In this document: in pieces, positions 32,733 to 43,444 of the stretch
Layout: every line of letters begins with the position of its first letter
How positions within the stretch are numbered: position 1 is the stretch's first letter
Assembly: GCF_032118995.1 (NCBI RefSeq)
Contig: NC_092663.1
Span: 5,952,001 to 6,016,000, forward strand
DNA length: 64,000 nt
Direction of reading: 5' to 3'
Origin: Asterias amurensis
Lineage: Eukaryota > Echinodermata > Asteroidea > Forcipulatida > Asteriidae
Position numbers and translations under genes: made by a program
Notes under the pieces: generated by a model
Database searches by the model: none
Told to the model about the DNA's origin: nothing
The model's input: the letters and a program-made list of their open reading frames with translations, nothing else

Positions 32733-33563
32733 TTAAAGGCACCTGGAAATAGATTTTTTGTTTCGTTCAAACATTAGAGTATATGTTCCTGAACAATAAA
32801 ATAATTGTTTGAGTAATTGTTTTTGACGATTTATATGTTTAACAAATTAAATAAAGTTGTGTGGGGGGTGACTCTGCCTACCCCTTTTGTGACGTCAATC
32901 GAGGAAGACTTTGCCTCGATCGAACATCGAACACACGTACGTGCAAGTACATTCAAGTCCTGGACGTGAGTTTGTACGTTTGAAAAAGTTGTTTTCTTGC
33001 ATTTTTCCGGCAATGTCAACCAGGTGTATTGCTGCTGGATGCAGCAAAACAACTAAAGATGGTATCAGTTTGCCAAGTTGTCCGGTCCGACGTCTTTTCC
33101 AGCGCTGTGCGGCAAACACTTCGAGCCGTCGTGCTTCGAGAATCCGGAATACACAACACATTTTGACATGAAGAGAAAAGTTCTTTTCTAAAACATGACG
33201 CCATCCCAATAATTTTTCCAGCTAGTGGGGAAGTCGAAGAAGGTACCTGAAAGACGTAACGAACCTAAAGGAGCATTTGCCTAACGTGAAAAAAATCAGG
33301 TATTGTTTCAACTTTGAGGGCATGTTTTTAGCTTGCGCCAAGCGTCACTATGCTATGTTGGCACTGCATGCGATTCATCGCGCCTTGATTGACGTCACGA
33401 ACAGCGCCCTCTCGGGTCGGGCTTTTTTTCCAATTTGTAAATAACATGGTAACTAATTGATGTAAACCCTAGTTAGTTGTTTATTCATATTCCACTCATC
33501 AAAACACATATTTTAGTGACAAAAGCTTTATTTTGACAAAATACCACTTCCAGGTGACTTTAA
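32733..33563 (+). mobile_element. Kolobok-type element remnant with a broken THAP domain, copy 1
   Basis: TTAA flanks both ends and the inverted termini are AAAGGCACCTGGAAAT / acttCCAGGTGACTTT. From 33014 it encodes MSTRCIAAGCSKTTKDGISL, the start of a THAP zinc finger. In another frame downstream it encodes CGKHFEPSCFENPEYTTHF, the second half, so one or more frameshifts split the domain. TTAA targets plus THAP define Kolobok. The catalytic part is absent: this is an internally deleted copy. Others lie at 42460-43027 and 50416-51015. Confidence 0.8.
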
Positions 33564-34267
33564 GAAGGCCTGTGCCAAAAGATAGTGCTTTTGTCCGCCG
33601 TGTAACAGTAATTTCTCTAAGCCACCTGACTAAAAACTTCCGTTACGCAAAAAGCCACCATTATTATATGCAGCATGGTTTTTCTGCATGGTAATTGCCT
33701 GATGATGCGGCACCGATATTGATGTTCAGCCTAAAGAGCCTGTCTAGCATGAGCTGAATCTGGGAACATATTTTTTCTGCGAACTTGTTTTTGCCTGAAT
33801 TTTAAACAAACAAGGAATAATGGTGTGCATATTTTTATGGCAAATTCAGTGGTTCACCGAATTGAAATTTACCTATAGTATGGTGAAGGACTGCTGCAGT
33901 AAAGTAGGTTTTTATTTAGTTTTAAAATGAACAAGTTGAAAATAAGAGGTGTTTCGGGCTGTTGGCCCGAACACCTAATGATTTTATTCTGTTTTATTCT
34001 GTACGATTAAAAACTACCCTGAAACAATTTATTAGCTCGATTTTTGGTTAAGCAACTAGCTAACTGCTTTGCGGTCGGTGACAGCATCTCTGGCCATAGC
34101 AATCTCAAACAGACACCACGCAGTTAGATCAGTGGTTTTTATCCCAGTTTTTCTGGAACGCTGCGTAATAATGCGCCCTCTCTGCCTTTTTTTGGAATAG
34201 TGTAATGAATTCGAACATTGTTACTTTGTCTTTGTAGCTTTATTCAATCGTGACCGCAGTGACAGCC
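33564..34267. other. Upstream region of the TRIM-NHL gene
   Basis: No repeat family was recognised. An acceptor-like ttgttactttgtctttgtag at 34218-34237 lies just 5' of the coding start, so an untranslated first exon probably lies upstream. I could not place it. Confidence 0.4.
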
Positions 34268-37200
34268 ATGGACAACCGTAACGTTGTAGTAAATGAGTTG
34301 ATAGGCCAGCCTGAGATCAAAAAAAGGAAAATGATGGATTCGCAACCCACGCATCAAGTCAAGCAAGAATCAAATCTCCAAGAAGAACAAGGCCAATCAA
34401 CATTTATACTACTGCCAGCGTTCAAAGGTATGTGGTACCTTTATAATCGCCTGTTTTTGAAAACATGTCTAACGAGTTAACCAGTTACATACTAAATTCA
34501 CGGTTATTGGGTGCCACATCTCAGTAAAAATTTAACTAATAATGTGCATATACAAATATTGTCTGCTTCGAGAGCTATGGTTAAAACTACGACTCCCGAG
34601 GTGATCCCCGGAGCGTTGAAAATGGAACGTTTCGGGGATCACCGAGGGAGTCGTAGTTTAACCATAGCACAAGTTAAAGCAGTCAATATTGTTTAACACA
34701 CCAACAGACTATTTATCATCTTCGTACACGTAACGTTCGTACGCGCATTTCAGATATACAGATGCACAACTGATTGGGTTTGAGTTGGTTAAAAAGACGT
34801 CTGGGCACTGCACATTGTGTAATAGTCGTCGGACTATCACACGGCAAACGACGCACTCACACGGCAAACGACGCACTATCACACGGCAAACGACGCGCTA
34901 TCACAAGGCAAACGATGCACTATCACACGGCCGCTGTCTAGTAAATTAAGACATGTCATGTGACGCGCTCTAAACCAATGAAAAGGCAGAATATTTGTAA
35001 TGGGTGTTATAATATACAAGTATTGACTGCTCCGAGTGCTATGGTTAAAACAATGACTCCTGAGGTGATCCCCGGGAGCGTTCTATTTTCCCGAGGGGGA
35101 TCACCGAGGGAGTCATAGTTTTAACCATTACACGAGTAAAAGCAGTCATCATTTGTTTTATAACACCCCAAACATTTCTAAATACTGTACTATTATTATT
35201 AACTTACAGACCTGAATGCTACAATCCACGTATGGGGCGCCGTTTGTCCATTAGTTGTTTGAAACTTTTCAGGCATGTTTTTACCATGGTTTACAGCAAT
35301 TAGATGTAAATCATAGAAACTGTTGCCAAATCCTGTTATGGTTTACATACCAGTAAAGTATTTGTTGTGTATAAGTTTATGGTTTACAAACCATGAACAT
35401 ACAAAAAACATTTACAAATCATGGTTCATAAACCAAGAAAATTTACGCATCTTAGAAGCATGGTTTATAAACCATAAAAAATGAAGCATCAAATTCATGG
35501 TTTACAAATCATGGTTTACAAACCATGAAAATTGAGACATCTTAAAAACATGGTTTATAAACCATGAAAATTGAAGAGTAAAAATCGTGGTTTACAAATC
35601 ATGGTTTTATAAACCATAACAAATGAACCATAAAATCATGGTTTGTGACAATGGTTTATAAACCATGAAAATCGAGACTTCTTAAAAAACATGGTTTATA
35701 AACCATGAAAATCGAGACTTCTTAATAAACATGGTTTATAAACAATGAAAATTTACACATCTCAAAAACGTTGTTTGTAAACCATAAAAAAAAGTGCACT
35801 TACAAATCATGGTTTACAAACCATAAAAATGTGCACTCAGAAATCATGGTTTACAAACCATAAAAAATGTGCACTCAGAAATCATGGTTTATAAACCATA
35901 AAAACGTGCACTCACAAATCATGGTTTACAAACCATAAAAAACTCCACTCACAAATCATGGTTTAACAAACCATAAAAGCGTGCACTCACAAATCATGGT
36001 TTACAAACCATAAAAGTGTGCACTCACAAATCATGGTTTATACCATAAAAATTGTGCACTCAGAAATCATGGTTTACAAGCCATAAAAAATTTGCACTCA
36101 GAAATCATGGTTTACAAACCATAAAAAATGTGCATTTAGAAATCATGGTTTACAAACCATAAAAAATGTGCACTCAGAAATCATAGTTTACAAACCACAA
36201 AAACCTATGTGATCGTCTCAATTAAACCTCCTTCCCAATTCTGATCGGTTCCCATTTCCCCCATGCCACGTGCGAGCCAGCAATGATGCAATGCACCATC
36301 ACGCTGTGATCAATGCACCTCGTGTGTTATGCTGCCAGCCATAGCAAGCATTCATAGAGCTATTATTGCAACAGCATTACACAACAGGTGCCTTGATCAC
36401 AGCTTGACACACATGGTGCATTGCATCATTGCTGGCTCGCACGTGGCATGGGGGAAATGGGAACCGATCAGAATTGGGAAGGAGGTTTAATTGAGACGAT
36501 CATATAGGTTTGTATGGTTTGTAAACCATGATTTCTGAGTGCACATTTTTTATGGTTTGTAAACCATGATTTCTGAGTGCACGTTTTCATGGTTTATAAA
36601 CCATGATTTCTGAGTGCACATTTTTTATGGTTTGTAAACCATGATTTGTGAGTGCACATTTTTTATGGTTTATAAACCATGATTTGTGAGTGCACGTTTT
36701 TATGGTTTATAAACCATGATTTCTGAGTGCACACTTTTATGGTTTGTAAACCATGATGTGTAAGTGCTCTTTTTTTTATGGTTTACAAACAACGTTTTTG
36801 AGATGTGTAAATTTTCATGGTTTATAAACCATGTTTATTAAGAAGTCTCGATTTTCATGGTTTATAAACCATTGTCACAAACCATGATTTTATGGTTCAT
36901 TTGTTATGGTTTATAAACCATGATTTGTAAACCACGATTTTTATTCTTCAATTTTCATGGTTTATAAACCATGATTTTTAGATGTCTCAATTTTCATGGT
37001 TTGTAAACCATGATTTGTAAACCATGAATTTGATGCTTCATTGTTTATGGTTTATAAACCATGTTTTTAAGATGCGTAAATTTTCTTGGTTTATGAACCA
37101 TGATTTGTAAATGTTTTTTGTATGTTCATGGTTTGTAAACCATAAACTTATACACAACAAATACTTTACTGGTATGTAAACCATAACAGGATTTGGCAAC

Positions 37201-40200
37201 AGTTTCTGTGGTTTACATCTAATTGCTGTAAACCATGGTAAAAACATGCCTTAAAAGTGTCAAACAATTAATGGACAAACGGCGCCCCATATCCACGGAC
37301 GACGCGAATACAGATTGCAAACACTTTTACTGTGCTGCATGTAGTGTCGTGCAATCCGAAATGGTTACAGACTATTAATTTATCATCCTCGTACACGCAA
37401 CGGACATCTGGGTACTGCACGCCGTGTGCTAGTCTTCGGACTAGCTTATGGCAAACCGACGCACTATCACACGGCCGTCGTCTAGCAAAACTAAGACATG
37501 TCATGTGACGCGCTCTAAACCAATGAGCAGGCAGAATACTTGCAAGGGGTGTTATAATACAAAATATGCATTCATCATATCATATTGCCGGCTGGTTTAG
37601 TTTACCTATGTTCATATCTTTCAAAAGCCAATGAATGATATTAATTAGACAAACAGTAGGAGGGGTGACTTTGTACAGTGAAAAATGCCTTTACAACATT
37701 ATCTATGGTGTTGGCTGGTAAAGTTTACCTATCATTCAAAAACAAATTGACTGTCTTATAATGGTCAGACTGTAGGAGGGTTTACTGTGAACTGTTAAGA
37801 TGCATTTACCACTTGACATCATATTTCAGGCTTGCATAGTGTATAACCACTTTAAACCAGACTGAATGATAGTAGGAATAGAAGGTACTGGGTAAAATGC
37901 ATTCACCATATGATACCATATTGCAGGCTTTGATTACCATTCCATCAGGTATTGATCTTCCAGACCGGTTTCCTGTCTGGAGCTGTTAGTATAAAGTTAT
38001 CGAAGCTGTTTGAATTTTTTGAGCCATCTCCCTGACTAGGGTGGATTATCCCAGCTGAAGCTTTGTCTATTGTTTGGTTCCACCAGTAGAGGAGCCATGG
38101 TTGTGGACTTTGTAACAAAGGCCCAAAAGGGAACAGCTTAAAGCTGGGCCAATACACCCTGTTGCTCACCTGGTTTCGAGACACAGGGTGGGATATGGGG
38201 GCGTTTGTTTCTACCTGGGAAGAAAAGATCTAGTAACGCCTTATCTATCATTAAAAATCACAGTGAATGACATTGAATGGTCAAGCATTAGGAGGGTTGA
38301 CTGTGTAACTTAACCTTAACCTTCAAATGCATATTGTTCTTCTTTCTATTTATCTTTAACAGATGAGTATAAACCTTCCACTAGTCACCAGAGTGATGCA
38401 ACATCTCTACAAAGCAACGACGGGCAGGCCGTCCTCTGCAAACTGTGCAATCACCAATACATCGACCCAAGATTTCTTGACTGCCTTCATAGCTTCTGTC
38501 TGAAGTGCCTTGACAAGCCTGAGGTTTACAAGACCAGCTCGGGAAAACAACTACGTTGCCCAGATTGTCACCAGGATACCGATGTACCACTGATGGGAGT
38601 GTCAGGTCTTTGCAAAGACTTCATTGCCAATAAATTAGTCGAAGAGCAAGGAAAACAGCTTTTGCCCCAGGGTTATCCAACTCTTTGCCAAGCTTGCCAA
38701 GAAAAGAGAGTTGCCGTCGCTCTCTGCAAGAACTGTGAAGAGTTTGTTTGCTTCACTTGCAAGATGGCACATCAGAGATTCAACAAGATGAAGTCGCATA
38801 TATTCCACAGTTTGGAAGATCTATCATCTGGCAAGGTGCCCCTGCATGCACAAATGGAGAAGTGCAGACATCACGCGGGGCATGACCTTTGCATGTTCTG
38901 CAATACCTGTCAAGAGAAGATATGTTTGAAGTGTGTGGCCTTCAAACACTGTAAGCCCAATCACGACTATGTTGAAATAAAAACAGCAGCAGCATCCTGC
39001 CGCTCTGATATCCTAAAGGTCTTAACACCACTTGAGCGAAATGCTAAGAAGCTCCAAGCTGCAAAGACCTTAGCGGAACAAACCAAAAAGAAGTTGGAAT
39101 CCAATGTGGCGGAAGTGCTTGAAAAGATGGCAAAGAAGAAGAAGTCAGAGCTAGGAAAGCTCACCAAAAGACTTAAGATCCTCAAGGACAAGGCAGAGTC
39201 TGTGGCAAAAGAGAGGAGTGAAGTACTAGACAAGTGCTGGGTTGCGAACACGAATGCAACTAAAGCAGAATTTATCTTGAAAAGGGTAAGAAGCATGATC
39301 AGTGACGAAGACTGCCATGACCTCATCACTCTGAAGGTACAAATCTTGAAGAGCCTGAATTGTATTTCCAAGAAGAAAGCAGAGAGTGTCCCTCTTGATC
39401 TAACATTCATTGACTTTACAGAAAGTTTATCTAGTGGTAACAACCTTGGGGAATTGGTCTTTGAAGAATTATGGGGCCTTAAGAATGAATTTGGAAACAA
39501 CTCCGTCCTTGACATTAATTTTGAATGGGTGAAGGCTGCTGTTGGCCGTTTGAACGGTGACATGGTAGTTTTGGATTGTCTTACCAACACAGTGGTGACA
39601 TTAACTTCAAAAGGTGTTAACAAGGGTACCATTAAAAGCCAGGACCCTAGGGGAATTTTCATCAGCCCTGTCGACATCGCCTTGTCCAGCTCGGAGCACA
39701 GTCTGGTTTTGGACTCGGCAATAAAGGTGTTCGACAAGGATGGGATTTTCATTTCCAGACTGGTGTTATCAGAGGGTGTATCATCGGCCAAATGCATGGA
39801 TGCAGGGGGCGGGAAGATAGCCATAGGTGCCCAGGAGACGATACTGCTCTTTGACGAAGACGGATCAAACCCAATCTCCATACCAGCCAAGCTGATAGAC
39901 AAACACATCGCTATCTGCAACAAAACACAGTCCCTGATCTACACCAACTACGAGAAGTCCCGACTGGTATCCGTTGACTTTTCGGGAAAAGAAAATTTTA
40001 ATGTTTCAACAGTTGTCAATAAAAAGTCTGTGAAGCCCACTGGTGTCTGCATTGATAAGACTGGTGAGATTTACATCGCAGTGCACACTGGGTTGCAGCG
40101 GGGTACCGGTGAGATCCACCATTATAGTGCAGAGGGAAGCTATGTTGGCTTTGTGACAAAAAACTTATACAATCCCGTTGGAATTTCCTTAAGCCCAATT

Positions 40201-40254
40201 GGTGAGCTGATGGTCGCAGACAGACATTCCGTGAAGGTCTTTCAGAGGGTTTGA
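34268..40254 (+). CDS. TRIM-NHL E3 ubiquitin ligase-like protein, two coding exons
   Basis: The coding exons are 34268-34427 and 38363-40254; the AAAG/GTATG donor and ttaacag acceptor join in phase 1 to give 683 residues. The start has a perfect context, gacagccATGG. Residues 17-34 hold a basic IKKRK stretch and a VKQE sumoylation-type motif. The RING is C79-C82-C94-H96-C99-C102-C119-C122 (C3HC4). B-box 1 spans about 162-199 and B-box 2 about 221-254. A lysine-rich coiled coil covers about 265-400, and a C-terminal beta-propeller with NHL-like blades (VDIALSSSEHSLVLD, PTGVCIDKTGEIYIA, PVGISLSPIGELMVAD) covers about 430-683. Such proteins transfer ubiquitin and can bind RNA or partners through the propeller. 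The order matches TRIM2/3/56/71-like proteins, but orthology is not resolved. The intron carries many palindromic elements. Confidence 0.93.
34551..34693. mobile_element. Fold-back element, family D, copy 3 (TRIM intron)
   Basis: The ends are caaatattgtctgcttcgag / aagcagtcaatatt. The stem ggttaaaactacgactccc matches copies 1 and 2. Confidence 0.7.
34694..35013 (-). repeat. Repeat G, copy 3, with a short 24-bp tandem
   Basis: It runs in the opposite orientation to copies 1 and 2 and lacks an internal part. Between about 34838 and 34935 the words actatcacacggcaaacgacgc repeat four times with small changes. Confidence 0.6.
35014..35158. mobile_element. Fold-back element, family D, copy 4 (TRIM intron)
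   Basis: The ends are caagtattgactgct / aagcagtcatcattt, with the same stem as copies 1-3. Confidence 0.7.
35159..37557 (-). repeat. Repeat G, copy 4, split by a 2.06-kb palindrome
   Basis: The left part reads ttataacaccccaaacatttc to gctacaatccacg. It resumes at 37291 with atccacggacgacgcg and ends tgcaaggggtgttataa. With copies D3, G3 and D4 it repeats, inverted, the G-D-G-D order of 3501-5636. Confidence 0.7.
35232..37290. mobile_element. 2.06-kb near-perfect palindrome made of CATGGTTTATAAACCATG units
   Basis: The termini atggggcgccgtttgtcc / ggacaaacggcgccccat are perfect inverted repeats. The host sequence atccacg is duplicated on both sides (7-8 bp), which fits a hAT-like insertion. 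Each arm of nearly 1 kb is a tandem series of about 33-36-bp units, each holding a small palindrome of the form catggttt[a/g][t/c]aaaccatg. The loop lies at about 36300-36410. There is no coding potential beyond short frames. It lies in the TRIM intron. Confidence 0.8.
37560..38362. other. Rest of the TRIM intron
   Basis: Three or four loosely similar stretches carry the words tgcattcaccat, gtttacctat and gtaggaggg(t)tgactgtg at spacings of about 130-150 bases. They suggest an old, poorly conserved tandem duplication. No exon was found. Confidence 0.4.
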
Positions 40255-40262
40255 AGAGTTGG

Positions 40263-40268
40263 AATAAA
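40263..40268 (+). terminator. Polyadenylation signal AATAAA after the TRIM gene
   Basis: AATAAA lies nine bases after the TGA stop. If used, the 3' untranslated region would be only about 25-35 bases. Other signals may lie downstream. Confidence 0.45.
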
Positions 40269-40399
40269 ATTTTTAAAAAGGCATTTTGTTCAGTTCAGAC
40301 ATGTATCAATTGCATGTAATGAGAAAAATTTATTAACATATCTGTCATCTCTACAAGAAGTTCCCAGCTAACACATTGCGTAGCTAAAACATCGTGCAA

Positions 40400-41750
40400 T
40401 GTCTGATAAGGTTAGCGTGTTGCGTCCGAGGGCAACGCCCTGACAAAGTCACATGATAGGTCAGAATTTTTCTCTTTTTTCAAATTAATGTTTCAATTTG
40501 GTAGTACAGTGTACATTGCTTTTAAAAATGCGACGTTACGTATAGGTTTAAAGCAAATGTTTTGACAACATTATATTTATAGTTAGTTGTCTTAAAATAC
40601 TACAAAATACGTTGTGCCGACGTACAGTATTTAGGTTCTCTGCAAGTAGCCGTTTTGCCGACGTTGTTTTTTTGTTTTCTGAACACGTAGTTTGCTGCCA
40701 CGACGATGGCTGACGTAGTATATAGGTTCGCTCACAATACGTAGCCTGATGTTTAGGTTGCCAAGGAGACGTTGTGCCGACGTACAGTATTTAGGTTCTC
40801 AGCACACGTAATATTTAGGTTGGTAATAAGACGCTGTGCCGACGTAGTACGTATTTTAGGTTCTCTCAACACTTAATAATTAGGCTGCCAAAGAGACGTT
40901 GTACTGACGTAGTATTTAGGTTCTCTCAACATGTATTATTTAGGTTGTTAACGATAACAAGTAGTTTAGGTTTTCTCTACGTAATATTTAGGTTTGCAAC
41001 AAGACCAATAACTGTGTCGACGTAGTATTTAGGTTCTCTCAACGTTGTATTTTAGTTGTCTTAAGATATAAAATACGTTGTGCCGACGTATTATTTAGGT
41101 TCTCTCTATACATTGTGTCGACGTAGTACTTTTGTTTTCTCACCACGGAGGGGGCCTAATATTTAGGTTTCTAGCAAAACGTTGTGACGACATATAGTAT
41201 TTAGGTTCTCCCAATACGTAATATTTAGGTTGCCAACGAGACGTTGTGGCGACATAGCATGTAGGTTCTCCCAATACATAATAATTTAGGTTGCCAACGA
41301 GACGTGAGGGACGACTTAGTATTAATTTAGGTTCTCTGGATCCCAATACGTAATAATTTAGGTTGACAACGAAACGTTGTGACGACATAGTGTTTAGGTT
41401 CTCCCAATACGTAATAATTTAGGTTCCCATAACAAGACGTTGTGACGACATGGTTTAGGTTCTCCCAATACGTAATAATTTAGGATGCTAACAAGACGTT
41501 GTGACGACATAGTATTTAGGTTCTCCCAATACGTAATAATTTAGGATGCTAACAAGACGTTGTGACGACATAGTAGTTAAGCTGGTTCACCACGTAGTAT
41601 TTAGATAACTCATAAGAAGCTATGTCGACGTAGTATTAGGGTTCATTTACCACGTAGCATTATTAATTGCCAAAATGTTGTGCGGACGTATTTTATATTT
41701 ACTCAACACGTAGTTTGTTTGTGGGAAACAAAAGGTTGTCGCGACGTTTT
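40400..41750. repeat. Degenerate tandem repeat of about 60 bp downstream of the TRIM gene
   Basis: The words cgttgtgccgacgtagtatt, taggttctctcaacacgta and atatttaggttgccaacgaga alternate about twenty times from about 40600 on, with many small changes. A later subset (41190-41570) uses cgttgtgacgacatagta and ctcccaatacgtaataattt. It continues at 42126-42260 after an insertion. Confidence 0.75.
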
Positions 41751-41753
41751 GTT

Positions 41754-42125
41754 TTAAAGCCATTATACACTTTCGGTAAACAGTATTGTCCAAGTCCCAC
41801 ACTTTGTGTATCACAACTTATATATAAAATAACAATCCTGTGGAAGTTTAGGCTCAATCGGACATCGGAGTCGGGAGAAAATAACGGGAAAACCCACTCC
41901 TGTTTTCGCGCGTTTCGCCGTGTCATGACATGTGTTTATAACAACTCCGTAATTCTCGTTAACGAGAATTTATATTGTTTTACCGTTTTCTCAAAAAGTA
42001 AAGCATTTCATGGACTAATATTTCAAGAGAAGTCTTTCACCATTACCTTCTGTAAACCCTGTAAATTATTTGTAAATCTGTGAACTTTTTTTTTTTTCTG
42101 TACCGAAAGGGTCCAATGGCTTTAA
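41754..42125. mobile_element. TTAA-flanked miniature element, a second GGACAC-like family
   Basis: It is flanked by TTAA. The ends are AAAGCCATTATACACTTTCGG / ccgaaagggtccaatggcttt. Inner words (gtgtatcacaactta, aaataacaatcctgtggaag, ctcaatcgg) are diverged versions of those of family J. A gttctcgttaacgagaat-like palindrome lies at the centre. Confidence 0.7.
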
Positions 42126-42270
42126 CTTTGTCAAATACGTAAAACTTAGGTATTTTACAAGACGCTCGTTCCGAGGTAGTATTTAGGTTTGTTCAACTTG
42201 AGTTTTGCAGATATGTAGTTGATTACCACGTAGTAATTTAGGTTGCTAACAAAACATTGTGCCGTTAGAT
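42126..42270. repeat. Continuation of the 60-bp tandem repeat
   Basis: acgaggtagtatttaggttt and ccacgtagtaatttaggttgctaac continue the array that was split by the miniature element. Confidence 0.55.
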
Positions 42271-42459
42271 TTGCACAAAAAGTAAAGTGTTTATACATGT
42301 ATTTATAATTACACTAGATACAATGTCAAGATGAGTGTTGTTAATTGTACATGGGAGCACCAGGTTTTTTTTTACAGAGTATTAAAGGCCTGCGAGCTAA
42401 AACGTCACTCTTTTGCCGTGTCGACATCAAATGATTTTCGCGCGACAAAAGTGCGGCAA

Positions 42460-43027
42460 TTAAAGTCACCTGGAAATATAATTTGTTTTCTTTCAAACAT
42501 AAGAGTATATGCTTACGAACAATAAAACAATTTTTGTAGTAATTGTTTGTCACGATTTATATGTTTAAAAAATTTATAAAGTTGTTTGGGGGGGCTGACT
42601 CCGCCTACCCCTTTTGTGAGGTCAATCGAGGCAGACTTTGCCTGCAATGCGTATAGTAAACACACGTGCAAAGTACATGTACGTTCAAGTCGTGAGTTGG
42701 TACGTTTCAAAAAGTGTTTTTCTGCATTCAGCAGCAATACACCTGGTCAGCATTGCCGGGAAAAAACTTCTTGTTTTGAAACGTACAAACTCACGACTTG
42801 GTCCGTACATGTACTTTGCAATTGTGTTTACTCTACGCATTACAGGCAAAGTCTGCCTCGATTGACGTCACGAACAGCGCCCTCTCGGGTCGGGGTCTAC
42901 TCTTAAATTTGTAAATAACATAAGAACTGATTTTTTTAAAACCTTAGTTAACTGTTTATTCACATACCACTCATCAAAACTCATCATTTTCTCTAAACTA
43001 GCCTCTTCTTGCAATTGTGATAGACTT
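42460..43027 (+). mobile_element. Kolobok-type remnant, copy 2, with internal inverted duplication
   Basis: It begins TTAAAGTCACCTGGAAATAT and keeps the gactccgcctacccc and gacgtcacgaacagcgccct blocks. The THAP part is replaced by an inverted duplication: ggcagactttgcctg... acatgtacgttcaagtcgtgag (42630-42705) is mirrored at about 42790-42865. The right terminus is missing where family J copy 4 begins. Confidence 0.7.
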
Positions 43028-43415
43028 TTAAGGCGGTGGACACTATTGGTAATTACCCAAAATAATTATCAGCATAAAACCTCAATTGGTAACGAGTAAT
43101 GGGGAGAGGTTGACATTATAAAACATTGTGAGAAACGGCTCCCTCTGAAGTGACGTAGTTTTCAAGAAAGAAGTAATTTTCCACGAATTTGATTTCGTGA
43201 CCTCAAGTTTAGAAGTTTGGGTCTCGAAATCAAGCATCTATAAAAAGCACACAACTTCGTGTGACAATGGTGTTTTTTCTTTCATAGTTATCTCACAACT
43301 CCAACGACCATTCAAGCTCAAATGTTCACAGGTTTGTTATTTTATGCATATGTTGACATACACTAAGTGAGAAGACTTGTCTTTGACAATTACCAATAGT
43401 GTCCACTGTCTTTAA
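43028..43415. mobile_element. GGACAC miniature element (family J), copy 4
   Basis: Both TTAA ends are present, with AAGGCGGTGGACACTATTGG and ccaatagtgtccactgtcttt. The central hairpin on gacctcaagtttag... gggtctcgaaatc is slightly decayed. Confidence 0.8.
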
Positions 43416-43444
43416 AAAGGGTTTTCTTAGTGGCCGCTATATTG

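Noticed and set aside
33014-33171. THAP finger as a host THAP gene
   Set aside because: It sits inside TTAA-flanked inverted repeats, is split between frames, and has sister copies at 42460 and 50416.
38967-39923. 318-codon open frame on the minus strand
   Set aside because: It lies antisense to the TRIM coiled-coil and propeller exon, has no family resemblance, and reflects the codon pattern of the real gene.
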